Shown here: positions 9,200-18,414 of the stretch, one piece after another
Layout: every line of letters starts with the position of its first letter
How positions within the stretch are numbered: position 1 is the first letter of the stretch
Origin: Saccharothrix sp. ALI-22-I
Lineage (GTDB): Bacteria; Actinomycetota; Actinomycetes; Mycobacteriales; Pseudonocardiaceae
Direction: 5' to 3'
Length of the DNA: 64,000 nucleotides
Assembly (NCBI RefSeq): GCF_001984175.1
Contig: NZ_MTQP01000045.1
Span: forward strand, 52,629 to 116,628
Notes under the pieces: model-generated
Told to the model about the DNA's origin: nothing
The model's input: the letters and a program-made list of their open reading frames with translations, nothing else
Database searches by the model: none
Translations under genes and position numbers: made by a program

Positions 9200-9667
9200 G
9201 TGTCGGCGCGAAGACAGCCCCGCCTGCGCCCACACTCGGCGTTCACCGGCACGAAACAGTGGTGACGTCATCTCCGCGGTGCTCGCGCCCCGCTCCGGGG
9301 CGACGGACGGCCGCCGGCACGTGCCGCGTGAGGATCGCCGGCGACGGCTCGGTCGGCGGTCGGCTCCTCGGCCCTTCCCATCCGCCGGCGGGCGGCGAGA
9401 CGGCCGGAATCGCGGTATCCCGACGCGGCGACGTCATGAGGGCGCTTCATTCCCGTCTCGCCTCGGCACGCGCGTCGGGGCGACCGGTGCGTCCGAAGCC
9501 CCACGGCACCCTGAGGCAACACCCGGTCGGGTGAGACGAGACCGTGTCCCGTGCCGTCTCCGCTGGTGGGACAAGGGTGCGTGGAGCCGACGACCCGGAC
9601 CGGCGTCGGGAGCCACTAGGGTGCCGGTCGAACGGCTCAGCGAGCGGCAGACCGGCGAGGCAGACTC
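9200..9667. other. intergenic stretch
   Basis: I can support no gene in these 470 bases. They contain the upstream region of the following gene and GC-driven open frames only. Confidence 0.4.
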
Positions 9668-10879
9668 ATGACGGACGACGTACACCACCATCACATCGAT
9701 CTTCTCCTGGAGATCGCGGCCAGTGCGGACCGTGTCCGCCACCCCGATCTGCCGTTGACGGCGTTCGTCGCACCGCAGCATCTCCCGGATTACGACACCG
9801 ACGAACCGGATGACGAGGCCGTCGAGGCATCCGTGCCACCGGACGAACTCCGCCGGGCACGCATGCGCCGCGGCGTCCTGCTGGTCGCGGCGCACCGCAT
9901 CGTCGACCACTGCGCCGAAGATCTGTCGCGGCTGCGTTTCGACGCACACGGCCTCCCTGACGCCGACACCGCCGAGGACTCGTTCGTCTACGGCTTCTTC
10001 CCGCCCCGCTACCGACACGTCTACGACAGGCAGTTCTTCCGCTCCGTCCTGACCACGGCGGTGAAGGTCTCCTACGACCTCGCCGATCCGTCGGGCGGAC
10101 CGGCCGCGTGCACCGCGGAGGAGATCATCCGCGACACGGTGCTCGACATGGCGGGTGACCTGTGTCGCGGTGCCGGGCTCGGTCGCTTCCCCAAAGGGTT
10201 GGACGAAGTCCTGCTGGAGGACACCGACTTCGTCAGGCTGTTCGACAGCGAAGCCGACGAACGGCTCGGCGTGGCACCCGACCCCGCGTTCGATGCCGAC
10301 ACGGTGCGGGGTTGGTTCGAGTCGTTCCGGCCCGAGACCGTGGCACATCCCTACGGTGAAATCCGATCCGTCACCCCGAGTGTGCGTGACATGTGGTCGC
10401 GTCGACCCGAAGCCCCATTCGGCGCCGCCGACCCGGGCGACAACGACATCGATGTCGACGCACCCGAGCCGCTGGCGCAGTGCGGGCCTGTCACGGAGGT
10501 CGTGGCCCGCGAGCGAGCAGCCGCCGACCGCACGACGACCGACCTGTGGGTTCCCGACGACAGCGACCTGGAAGCCTCCTTCGCCGCCCTGTCCGTCGTC
10601 GCGGCACGCACCACCCAGGGCAGCGGATGGCTCACCTGGCAAATCCGCGACGACACCGACGCAGTGCGCACCGACCCCGTCGTCAGCCTGACACCACACC
10701 GCCACTTCCCCATCCAGCCGGACGAGCCCTGGGTCGACACCGAGATCGCACCCCACGCACGACGACTCGCCATTCCCCTGCGGGCCATCGTGTCCTACAG
10801 GCCCGACGATGCTGTCCGGCGTAAATGGATGCCCGTACCCGACGGCCCGCCGCCACCGATGCCGATGCCCCCGGTGTGA
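9668..10879 (+). CDS. uncharacterised acidic protein, family A copy 1
   Basis: I do not recognise this 403-residue protein. It is strongly acidic and soluble, without membrane segments. It is homologous along its whole length to the gene at 29244-30449 and to a fragment near 35041. Shared blocks include RHPDL followed by AFVAP, LLVAAHRI, YGFFPPRYRHVYD, PAACTAEEIIRDTVLDMA, LLEDTDF, GSGWLTW, PHRHFP, EPWVDTEIAPHARRLA and a final YRPD with Arg. Conserved Asp, His and Arg suggest a metal-binding or catalytic role, but this is inference. In both complete copies the neighbours are mobile or defence genes. Confidence 0.75.
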   Translation: MTDDVHHHHIDLLLEIAASADRVRHPDLPLTAFVAPQHLPDYDTDEPDDEAVEASVPPDELRRARMRRGVLLVAAHRIVDHCAEDLSRLRFDAHGLPDADTAEDSFVYGFFPPRYRHVYDRQFFRSVLTTAVKVSYDLADPSGGPAACTAEEIIRDTVLDMAGDLCRGAGLGRFPKGLDEVLLEDTDFVRLFDSEADERLGVAPDPAFDADTVRGWFESFRPETVAHPYGEIRSVTPSVRDMWSRRPEAPFGAADPGDNDIDVDAPEPLAQCGPVTEVVARERAAADRTTTDLWVPDDSDLEASFAALSVVAARTTQGSGWLTWQIRDDTDAVRTDPVVSLTPHRHFPIQPDEPWVDTEIAPHARRLAIPLRAIVSYRPDDAVRRKWMPVPDGPPPPMPMPPV

Positions 10880-10934
10880 GCCCGTGGGCCGTCCACCAGC
10901 CCTGGAATCCGAGCGCGCCAAGGCAGGAGGTGCG

Positions 10935-11498
10935 GTGTTCGGATTGTCGTTGCCCCAGGACTGGTAGCGCAATCACCAGCGGCGCACTTTCCACAATTAC
11001 GAGCGGCGGGCCCACCGAGTGGAGCACGTGACGGCGTTGCACGCCGATCCCGCCTGCAGGGTGCCTGCCAGCGGTGGCCAGCTGATCTCCGATTCGATGC
11101 ACCTCTGTGACCGCGCGAACGACCACACGGTGACCATCATGATCGACCCGTTCCGCGCGCTGCCGCCCAGGTCCGAGGCCGTCGTATTCCACACCCGTCT
11201 CGGACTCTGCACAGCCGAACTCGCCGAGGCCACCCACCCCCTCGCCTCCGAAGAGATCACCACGAACCTCATCCGGCTCGCCGTACAGGCAGGCGACGCG
11301 CACGCCGCCGCCGACCTGCTCGCCCACCGCGCGCGCCGCCCGCACCCGCTGGCCGACGAACAGGCGCTCACGAGCGTCATCGAGACGTCGGGCCTGAGGC
11401 AACGCGTGATGCCGCCGGACTTGCTGAACTCCCTCACCTCCGCTGCCGAGCACGCGCTGGCCGCGCTGGCCGATCTGCTCACGTGTTCGCGGACCTGA
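10935..11498 (+). pseudogene. unknown protein interrupted by in-frame TAG
   Basis: GTG 10935 follows an AGGAGG closely and opens a frame of ten codons (FGLSLPQDW after the start) that hits TAG at 10965. The same frame then continues without a stop to 11498, giving 187 codons overall. The downstream part (for example RSEAVVFHTRLGLCTAELAE, LIRLAVQAGDAHAAADLLAH) looks like real helical protein. I do not recognise the family. Translation could instead start at GTG 11019 and give 159 residues. A CAG-to-TAG change would explain the break. Confidence 0.5.
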
Positions 11499-11972
11499 TG
11501 AGCCGCACCACCCGACCACACCTTCGGCAGCCGCCCTGCGGCAAGGACGAACCTTGTGGCCGACATGGCAGCATCGGTGACCTCAACAGCAACACGACCG
11601 ACGATCGAGCAGCGCAGCTGCGTCGAGCCTGGTCCATCGACTCGTTGCCGAGGGTGTGATCGTCTGCCCTGCGGCCGGGACAATTCCGAACGCCGGGCAC
11701 GAGGAACCGCAGGCCGGAGTTCATCATGCTGACGTCGCGTTCGGTGGATAGCCGGGACAGCGCAGGTGTGGTTTGCCGGGCTGTGGTTCCCTCTCGGAGA
11801 AGGTGTCCTGCCACAGGGCGGTCTCGGAAACGTCATCGCGTCTGGCCGGGTCTTGAGCATGAGCACCTCGCCCCAGCCGTGCGCCGCCAGCCCTTGTCCA
11901 ACTTCGCCGCTGGCCACGCCCGCCACTCCGGCCGCATCCGCGACCACCGCCCCGGACAGCCTTCTCGACCTC
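11499..11972. other. intergenic stretch with no recognised gene
   Basis: Short open frames exist on both strands but none has convincing codon use or a recognisable domain. The stretch lies between a broken gene and a transposase fragment and is probably decayed mobile DNA. Confidence 0.4.
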
Positions 11973-12020
11973 AACGCCCGGCACCACCCGCCCGTCAGCG
12001 GGCGGGTGGTGCCGGGCGTT
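11973..12020. repeat. 22-bp perfect inverted repeat, 4-base loop
   Basis: The arms 11973-11994 and 11999-12020 are perfect reverse complements, starting AACGCCCGGCACC and ending GGTGCCGGGCGTT, around a TCAG loop. The hairpin sits exactly where the IS630-type reading frame stops resembling a transposase. It could be a recombination scar or the end of a small element. Confidence 0.75.
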
Positions 12021-12164
12021 GGCGCACGTGTGGGAGACCCGGAACCGCCGCGCCACCTGCGGCGGTCTCTCACCTTGGGCAAACAGCTCGGCGGCCTCCA
12101 TCCATACTCGCTACCGTCCGGCCTGCTGCCTTGCGGTCAGACCACCACCATCGGGATACCGCAT
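12000..12164 (-). pseudogene. IS630-family transposase N-terminal fragment
   Basis: From ATG 12164 the minus strand reads MRYPDGGGLTARQQAGR and then, after a break, MEAAELFAQGERPPQVARRF with RVSHTCANA. This is the N-terminal helix-turn-helix of an IS630-type transposase. A stop and a frame change interrupt it, and the similarity ends at the perfect hairpin. No DDE domain remains. Confidence 0.65.
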
Positions 12165-12215
12165 ACCGCCGCGTGCATCCACCATCAAGGCCACCGCCAC
12201 CCGGAACCGAAAAGA

Positions 12216-15062
12216 TCAGTACCCCTGCTCCTCGTCCTGATCCTTGAGAGTTTCAGCTTGTGTGTCATCAGCACCAGGTTCAGCGCTCAACTTCTCCTCC
12301 GGAGCGGTGGTGCGCCGGTACTGCGGGTGGTCAAGGTCCATCTGCTTCGCGGCGTGCAGGGGAACGGGGAAACGGGAACGACCGTCCCAGAATTGGGCCT
12401 GGTGGCAGAGCTTCGCCGTGGTGATGGCGAGAGCTTCCAGGGACACGCTGTCGGCGCATGCAAGGGGGTAGATTTCACTGGCCGTCATGGAGTACCAGTT
12501 CTGAGGCATCTCCCCCTTGCGTCGCTCCTCCTTCCTCTCGGAGGAGACGGAGGGCTTTGCGTCCCACCGTGTGTACTTCGATCCCAGTCGGCCCGCACCG
12601 TCCCCGTCGAAGGCACGAGGTACGTTGCAGAGGATCCACACTGGGGTGCCGAAATCCGTGGTGACCTCATAGAGCGTTCTCGCGGTCTCCTTCTCCACGG
12701 GCTCGCTGTCCTTGGCCTTGGCGATGTGGGTGGTGCCGACCGGCTGGAGAACCTCCTCGTCGTCGATGTTGATGCGGATGACGCCGTGAGGTCGCTCGTC
12801 TCGGGCCAGGGTGCTGCCGGGGAGCCAGTAGCGGCTCTTCGCGTTCTCGGGCGAGCCGCCCAGGTGCATGTTCTGCAAGCCGTCCCACATCCGTCGGGAG
12901 GCGAGGGCGTCCACGGTGACCACGTACGGGGTTCCGTCCAACTCGTCGGCGAGGTCGGCGAGGGCGCGCTCGACGGTCTCGGCCGCGTCGTCCCAGCGTT
13001 GCCGGTAGGTCTTCCTGTCGCCGGTGCCCTCCGGGTAGGCGCTGGCGTGGAATGCGGGCTGTGCGGTGCGGTAGGGCTGCCACTCCGGTCGAACGGAGCT
13101 CCAGCCGAGCATGGTCCAGGCTCCGTCGTCGTCCTGTGGGGGCACGAGGGCGGACGCGGTGATGATCACCTTGGGTTGGCCGAACTCTCCCTTGCGCTTG
13201 TTCTGCTGTCGCACGTAGATGCCGACGTGGGCGATGCGGTCGACCGGGTAGCCCGTCTTCTCGGGCCGCAGAGCGTTGGCGATGCGGTCGTCGATGATGC
13301 CCAGCGAGCGGTAGAGGTCCAGAAGGGCCATCTCGGCGGGGTGGTCCTTGGCTTTGGGCTTGATGACGCCCTTGTCGTCTTTGCCGCGCAGGTACTGGGT
13401 GGGCACGCCGCGTTCCGCGAGGATCTTCTTGGTCTGGGGCTTGGCATCGAGGTCGTCGAGGCTTGCCCCGCTGCCGTCGTCGGTGTCGGCGGTGGGGATC
13501 TCGGTCTCGCACCAGGTGCCGACGAGCACCCCGTCCCGGGAGAGCAGCGAAGCCCCGGTGGCGGCCAGCGCCGCGGTGCGGTTGCCGGCGGGTCCGGGCT
13601 TGAGGAAGTCCTCGGCCTGGTGGAACACCGCAGTGATGCGGTCGCCGTGCAGGCTGAACTCCGTGCCGTCGTGCGGGTCCAGGCCCTGGGGATCGAGGTC
13701 GAAGGCCTTGCAGAAGGTGTCGAGCATCCGCAGCCGGGTTTCGTCCCGGTACCACAGGCAGACGATGCGCAGTTTCGTGAATCCGGCGGTCTCGACAGAG
13801 GCGACGATGGACTCCGGTGTCGGGAAGAGGCTGCCGCGCGCACGGATCGGGCCCAGTGTCTTCGGGTCCGGGTGACGGTCTCGTTCCTCCTTGCGGCGCT
13901 GGTACTCCTGCTTGGAGATGTTCTCCGGGTCGGTGGGGCGGTGCGGCATGCTCATGCGCACCTCACGAATCTCCAGCGGCGCTGCCGTGTCGGCGAAGAT
14001 GCCGGTGAAGTGGCGGTGCAGGAGCCTCAGGTGGTGCATGCCAGTGCCGGTGCCGATGGGGAACGAGTAGTTTTTGGGCAGGAACGGCCAGACCTGCCCG
14101 GGATGTTCGCGGGGGAAGCGGACCGGTTCCTTCTTCTCCTTCGCGTCGGCGAGCAGCTTCTGCTCCCGCTTCGACCGCTCGTCGATGGTGCGCAGGATGG
14201 AGTAGTCCATCTCCAGTCGGCCGAGGGCTTGCAGAGCCAGGCGGTTGATGGTGCGAGCACCGCCTCGGCCGTTGAGGGTGACCTCCAGCACGGGGCGCCC
14301 CCGACCGGGCTGCTCCGCGAGAGCGGTTTTCGAGAAGACCAGCGAGGAGGAGATGCGGGTCACTCGTGAGCTCAGCAGCAGCACGGGGTTCTTGATGTTG
14401 GGGACAGTCTTCAGCTTCAGCGCGGTCCGGGACAGGGCGTAGCGGCCGCCTTGCTCGTTCTCCCAGGGATCGTCGAACGCGACCAGGCCGCCCGTGGAGT
14501 CGGGCCGCAGCGTGATGGTCCTGTTCTCGGAGATCGACCAGGGTTGGGAGGCGAGGCGCTGGGAGAGTTCCCAGGCGACCGTGCGGTACAGCCAGCCGGG
14601 AGCCGTGGGCTGGCTGTTGTGGACGGGTTGGAGGTGGTCGGCCAGCAGGTACTTGTGCTCGGTGGTGTCGGCGATCCGCTTGGCAAGCTCTGGTGGCGTG
14701 GTGAGGTCGATCGTGCCGACCTCCTGTCCGAGGGCCAGATGGTGGGTGAGGGTGAAGACGCGGCGCAGCAGCGTGCTGTCGATCGGGTTGAGCGAGGCGA
14801 GGAACGGGTCGCGGCGGTCGGGGTCGAAGTGGACGTAGCCGCCGCTGAGCATGCTCAGGACAGTGGTGGCGATGGAGTAGGGGGCCTGGGCGTCGTCGTT
14901 GTTGAACTTCTTCTTGCAGCTCAGGTCGAAGTCGTCCCACAGCTTCCAGGTCACTTCGTCGAAGTGCCGCACGTGGACCACGGCGTCGCCGACCAGCTCG
15001 GGGGTGCAAGGGAAGGCGAGGGCGTTGAGGTACTTGCCGGGTGCGGGGTCGTGCTCGGTCAC
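12216..15062 (-). CDS. pPIWI_RE family PIWI-domain protein
   Basis: This 948-residue protein is the last gene of a three-gene island. Known family architecture is an N-terminal X module, a MID domain and a C-terminal RNase H-fold PIWI domain marked by a conserved Arg and Glu. I assign it from the three-gene context and family-like segments: WLYRTVAWELSQRLASQPW, LWYRDETRLRMLDTF (MID-like), MALLDLYRSLGIID, and near the C-terminus FDGDGAGRLGSKYTRW, WYSMTASEIYPL (about residue 860) and FPVPLHAAKQMDLDHPQY. The proposed role of the family (Burroughs, Iyer and Aravind) is nucleic-acid-guided recognition of invading DNA or R-loops. GTG 15062 lies 28 bases after the helicase stop. Confidence 0.82.
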   Translation of the reverse strand: MTEHDPAPGKYLNALAFPCTPELVGDAVVHVRHFDEVTWKLWDDFDLSCKKKFNNDDAQAPYSIATTVLSMLSGGYVHFDPDRRDPFLASLNPIDSTLLRRVFTLTHHLALGQEVGTIDLTTPPELAKRIADTTEHKYLLADHLQPVHNSQPTAPGWLYRTVAWELSQRLASQPWSISENRTITLRPDSTGGLVAFDDPWENEQGGRYALSRTALKLKTVPNIKNPVLLLSSRVTRISSSLVFSKTALAEQPGRGRPVLEVTLNGRGGARTINRLALQALGRLEMDYSILRTIDERSKREQKLLADAKEKKEPVRFPREHPGQVWPFLPKNYSFPIGTGTGMHHLRLLHRHFTGIFADTAAPLEIREVRMSMPHRPTDPENISKQEYQRRKEERDRHPDPKTLGPIRARGSLFPTPESIVASVETAGFTKLRIVCLWYRDETRLRMLDTFCKAFDLDPQGLDPHDGTEFSLHGDRITAVFHQAEDFLKPGPAGNRTAALAATGASLLSRDGVLVGTWCETEIPTADTDDGSGASLDDLDAKPQTKKILAERGVPTQYLRGKDDKGVIKPKAKDHPAEMALLDLYRSLGIIDDRIANALRPEKTGYPVDRIAHVGIYVRQQNKRKGEFGQPKVIITASALVPPQDDDGAWTMLGWSSVRPEWQPYRTAQPAFHASAYPEGTGDRKTYRQRWDDAAETVERALADLADELDGTPYVVTVDALASRRMWDGLQNMHLGGSPENAKSRYWLPGSTLARDERPHGVIRINIDDEEVLQPVGTTHIAKAKDSEPVEKETARTLYEVTTDFGTPVWILCNVPRAFDGDGAGRLGSKYTRWDAKPSVSSERKEERRKGEMPQNWYSMTASEIYPLACADSVSLEALAITTAKLCHQAQFWDGRSRFPVPLHAAKQMDLDHPQYRRTTAPEEKLSAEPGADDTQAETLKDQDEEQGY

Positions 15063-15090
15063 GTGTTCTCGTTTTCTCTCGTGCTGTCCG

Positions 15091-18000
15091 TCAGTTGCTC
15101 TGGTGGCCGGATGCGGGGGCTTCGATACCGGCGTAGGAGAGGAAGGCGTTGAGCGCCTCCCCGTACAGATCGTTCATGCGTTGCCGCACGTCGGGGGGCC
15201 ACAGTGAGTGGATGCGCCGCAGGACGGTCTCCAGGTCGGCGCTCCAGGTGTCTTCGTGGAAGGCGTAGTCCACCATGTGCAGCACGGCGTCCGTACCGCC
15301 GCGGCGGGCGCGCCCGGCGAGCTGGATCAGGTCGACGATCATGCCTGCCACGACCTCGTCCTGCAGCGACTTGTGCATCGCCGTGAACTGGGGAGCCGTG
15401 CGCAGCAGCAGGCCCAGTTGTTCCCAGGCCGACTCGCCGGCTTCGGCCAGGGCCTGCGACGGGACGGGCGCGCCGCCTGGCGGCAAGGCGCGCAGACCGG
15501 CCGCGTTGATGCTGCCGTACATCTCGGCGGGATCGTTGAGCAGCGCGAGGGGACGTACACACAAGTACACCGACCGGACCGCCGAGCGGGTGCCGATGAC
15601 GATGTTGAGTCCTCGCGCGATCAGCGACAAGGGGACGACCAGGATTTTCCCGTGCCGCGGGAAGTCCTCGAACTCCTCGGCCGTCAGACGTACGGCGACG
15701 TTCTGCCTGGGCAGGTCGGGGTCGGTGCTGTGCAGATCCTCGGCGCGCACGGCCAGGCACAGTCCGCCGTCGTATCGTCCGGCCTGGGCGATGCCGCGGG
15801 CCAGCCACGCGCACTGTTGATAGGAGTTGGCTACGACCAGGACGCGGCCCCGGTCGTCTTTGCTGGTGCGGTTGAGTTCGCGGTGGATGTGCTGGTCGTA
15901 CAGGTTGCTGCCGAGTTCGATGAGTGCGTCTTTCTTGCGGCTGGGGTGGGTTCCAGAGACCTTGATGGGCTCGCCGAACAGGGGGTGGCCCTGGCCGTAG
16001 TCGATGCGGTGTTTCCTGGCCCGGATGGACTTGGCTTGGGCGTCGGTCATCCACCACCGCACCGGTGCGTGCAGGTGCTCGCGAACCGCCTGCGGGAAGT
16101 AGGCGGTGGCCGACAGCCCCATCACCGGCCGCTCGACACCGGCTAGGACCAGCGAGACGATCCCGCCCAGTTCGGCGGTGAAGGTGTGTGGGTCGCCAGC
16201 GATGGTCTGGGCGACCAGGGCGGCGTTCTTCTCCTTGTCGTCGAGGCCGGTGACGCGGTAGCCGGTGATGGAGCGCCCCAGCATGCCCAGCGGCAGAACC
16301 GCGGAGACGGCGGTGGGCTGCAAGCCTTCCACGATCCTGTGGGCCGATCGCAGACCCGAGGACCGGTAGTCGTGGGCCTTGCCCTGCAGGACCGCCAGCG
16401 CCTCGTCCAGTTCGATCATGGCGGTCCGGGTGACCAGCAGGTTGATGGCTTGGGCGCGTCGGTGCGGGTCCTTGACGCTGGCCTCGAGGAGACGGTGCAG
16501 TTCGATCTTGACCTGGTCGAGCAGGTGCTCGCCGCGAGGTGCAACCAGCGCGCTGAGCGCTTCCCGCACCTCGTGCCAGTCGGGCTCGAGCAGGCTGGTC
16601 TGTCCGCCGAGCGGATCCAGGCGCTGGTACCTGGCGGGCATGAGGGCGTTGAGCTTCTGGAACAGCTCGACCGGGATGGATGTCTCGTCCTCCGCGCACT
16701 CGTCCGGCCACAGCAGCCGCAGCAGGACGCGGTCGCGTCCGCGGGCCAGGTGCCAGCGGGTGCTGGTCTGGTCCGGGATGCGCGTCTGCGCCCGGTCGTC
16801 CTCCGTGACGTGCAGGCTCAGGGCGTTCTTGCAGATGCTCAGCAGCAGGAACTCGGCCATGAGCCGGACGTGGCTGACCGCGGGCAGGAGGTTGTGCTCG
16901 TCGTCGACGGGCAGCCGCTTGGCGTCGGTGTCGATCTCCTGGGGCGCGGCCGACCAGTGCCGGCGGGAGTGCAGGACGATCTCGCTGGCGCACTTGTCCA
17001 CTGCCCGGGACTGGAATTGGTCGACCTCGTCGACCAGGACCGCGTGGCAGGTCCGCAGCGCGAACTCGGCGGCGGTCATACCGCGCACGGCACGGCCGTC
17101 GAGGTTGACGCCGATGCGCAGGTTGCCCTGCATGAACACGTAGTGGTTCATGATGACGACGTTGGCCTCGGCCGACTCGTACACGGGGGTGTACTTCCCG
17201 CAGGTGGGGATCCAGGGGCAGGCTGCCGCCCCCACGCCCTGGCGGTGCAGCGACAGGCAGGGTTCACGGCCCGGCGGATAGTCTCCGGTGGCGTCGAGGA
17301 ACGTCTTGAGGGCACATCCGTACGCCAGGGGGTCCACGTCGCGTTCGGCTCGCTTGCCCCACTCCCCCGGCGCGTCCGGCTCCTCCTTGATCAGGGAGGC
17401 GAGCTTGATCGCCCGGTCGTGCATCCCCGACGACGACATCAGGTGCGCGCAGGTGGCCTTGTGCTCGATGACCTCGCTGCGGTGCAGGTGGGCCAGATCC
17501 TCGCGCACGTTCCAGGTCAGGGCCAGGCATGCCTTGATATCCGGCAGGACGATCGCCACGCGCAGGTCGCGCGCGGCGAACCACGCGGCCATGACACGGA
17601 CCAACACGCTCTTGCCGGTGCCGGTCGGCGCGTTGAAGATCTCCATGCCCCCGGCGGTCAGCGTCAACGCCTCCGCAGGCGACACGGTGTCGGTGGTGTT
17701 CAGCACGGCGAACAGCTGCGCGAGGACCCGGTGCAGGTAGCGCTCGTCCTCCGGGTAGCGCGAGTCGATCTTCTCCGCGAGGTCGAGCAGGTCGGGCGTG
17801 GGGATGCGCAGGTCCGCCAGATGCGGCACGGTCGAGACGGAGGGCAGGCTGTCGTGGCCGAACGCCTCTGTGAACTGGGGGTAGGCGGGGATCGTCACCC
17901 GTCCGTGGACCTGCCCTACGTCCTTGACGAAGATCTCCCCGGTTTTCCACGTGCCCGGTCCGGCGAAATCCACCGGTTTGGCGCGAGCACTCGGACGCCG

Positions 18001-18414
18001 GAACCGCGCGGTCAGACGGTCGACGTAGCCGAGCGGGTCGCCCCCGAGCCTGGGCAGCGCGGCATCGGCGGTGAACGGGTTGTCGCCCGGCAGTTCGAAG
18101 GGCGCCATGACCGACGAGTCGGCTGGTTCGTCGGAGTTCAGCCGTGCCAGCAGGGAGCGTGCCGCCACCGAGAATTTCGCGACGTCGGCGAGTTCGCCGG
18201 GAGCGATGGAGCAGACCAGGGCGATCCGCTGCTTCTCGTCGTGGGGCAGTCGGTTCCAGCGGTCCCATGCCCGGTACTTCCCGGACAGCAGGAAAGCCGC
18301 TTCGGCGAACGGCGCGGCGCCGCGGGGATCCCCATCGACGGCCTGGGGGAAGTAGTGGGTCGCGAGGGCCAGCGCGGCGTAGACCGCGGTCTGTTCGATC
18401 GGCAGGTCGCTCAC
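15091..18414 (-). CDS. DinG/XPD-type Fe-S helicase of pPIWI_RE island
   Basis: This 1107-residue SF2 helicase has Walker A FNAPTGTGKS near residue 263 and Walker B VLVDEVDQF near 461. Four cysteines with XPD/DinG spacing lie between them (YGCAL, 18 residues, CLSL, 12 residues, CPWIPTC), so a 4Fe-4S cluster is likely. The C-terminal domain has LVVANSYQQCAW, LSLIARGLN and motif VI QLAGRARRGG. The first 240 residues are family-specific. GTG 18414 was chosen because it makes a 4-base GTGA overlap with the stop of the upstream nuclease gene; the open frame continues further upstream but only as shadow. It probably unwinds DNA or R-loops for the PIWI and nuclease partners. Confidence 0.85.
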   Translation of the reverse strand: MSDLPIEQTAVYAALALATHYFPQAVDGDPRGAAPFAEAAFLLSGKYRAWDRWNRLPHDEKQRIALVCSIAPGELADVAKFSVAARSLLARLNSDEPADSSVMAPFELPGDNPFTADAALPRLGGDPLGYVDRLTARFRRPSARAKPVDFAGPGTWKTGEIFVKDVGQVHGRVTIPAYPQFTEAFGHDSLPSVSTVPHLADLRIPTPDLLDLAEKIDSRYPEDERYLHRVLAQLFAVLNTTDTVSPAEALTLTAGGMEIFNAPTGTGKSVLVRVMAAWFAARDLRVAIVLPDIKACLALTWNVREDLAHLHRSEVIEHKATCAHLMSSSGMHDRAIKLASLIKEEPDAPGEWGKRAERDVDPLAYGCALKTFLDATGDYPPGREPCLSLHRQGVGAAACPWIPTCGKYTPVYESAEANVVIMNHYVFMQGNLRIGVNLDGRAVRGMTAAEFALRTCHAVLVDEVDQFQSRAVDKCASEIVLHSRRHWSAAPQEIDTDAKRLPVDDEHNLLPAVSHVRLMAEFLLLSICKNALSLHVTEDDRAQTRIPDQTSTRWHLARGRDRVLLRLLWPDECAEDETSIPVELFQKLNALMPARYQRLDPLGGQTSLLEPDWHEVREALSALVAPRGEHLLDQVKIELHRLLEASVKDPHRRAQAINLLVTRTAMIELDEALAVLQGKAHDYRSSGLRSAHRIVEGLQPTAVSAVLPLGMLGRSITGYRVTGLDDKEKNAALVAQTIAGDPHTFTAELGGIVSLVLAGVERPVMGLSATAYFPQAVREHLHAPVRWWMTDAQAKSIRARKHRIDYGQGHPLFGEPIKVSGTHPSRKKDALIELGSNLYDQHIHRELNRTSKDDRGRVLVVANSYQQCAWLARGIAQAGRYDGGLCLAVRAEDLHSTDPDLPRQNVAVRLTAEEFEDFPRHGKILVVPLSLIARGLNIVIGTRSAVRSVYLCVRPLALLNDPAEMYGSINAAGLRALPPGGAPVPSQALAEAGESAWEQLGLLLRTAPQFTAMHKSLQDEVVAGMIVDLIQLAGRARRGGTDAVLHMVDYAFHEDTWSADLETVLRRIHSLWPPDVRQRMNDLYGEALNAFLSYAGIEAPASGHQSN

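Noticed and set aside
11766..14369. Plus-strand 867-codon frame over the pPIWI_RE gene
   Set aside because: Antisense shadow. The minus strand has coherent domain sequence and operon spacing.
12216..15062. Classical prokaryotic Argonaute or short pAgo system
   Set aside because: No PAZ, TIR or SIR2 partner. The helicase and nuclease neighbours fit pPIWI_RE instead.
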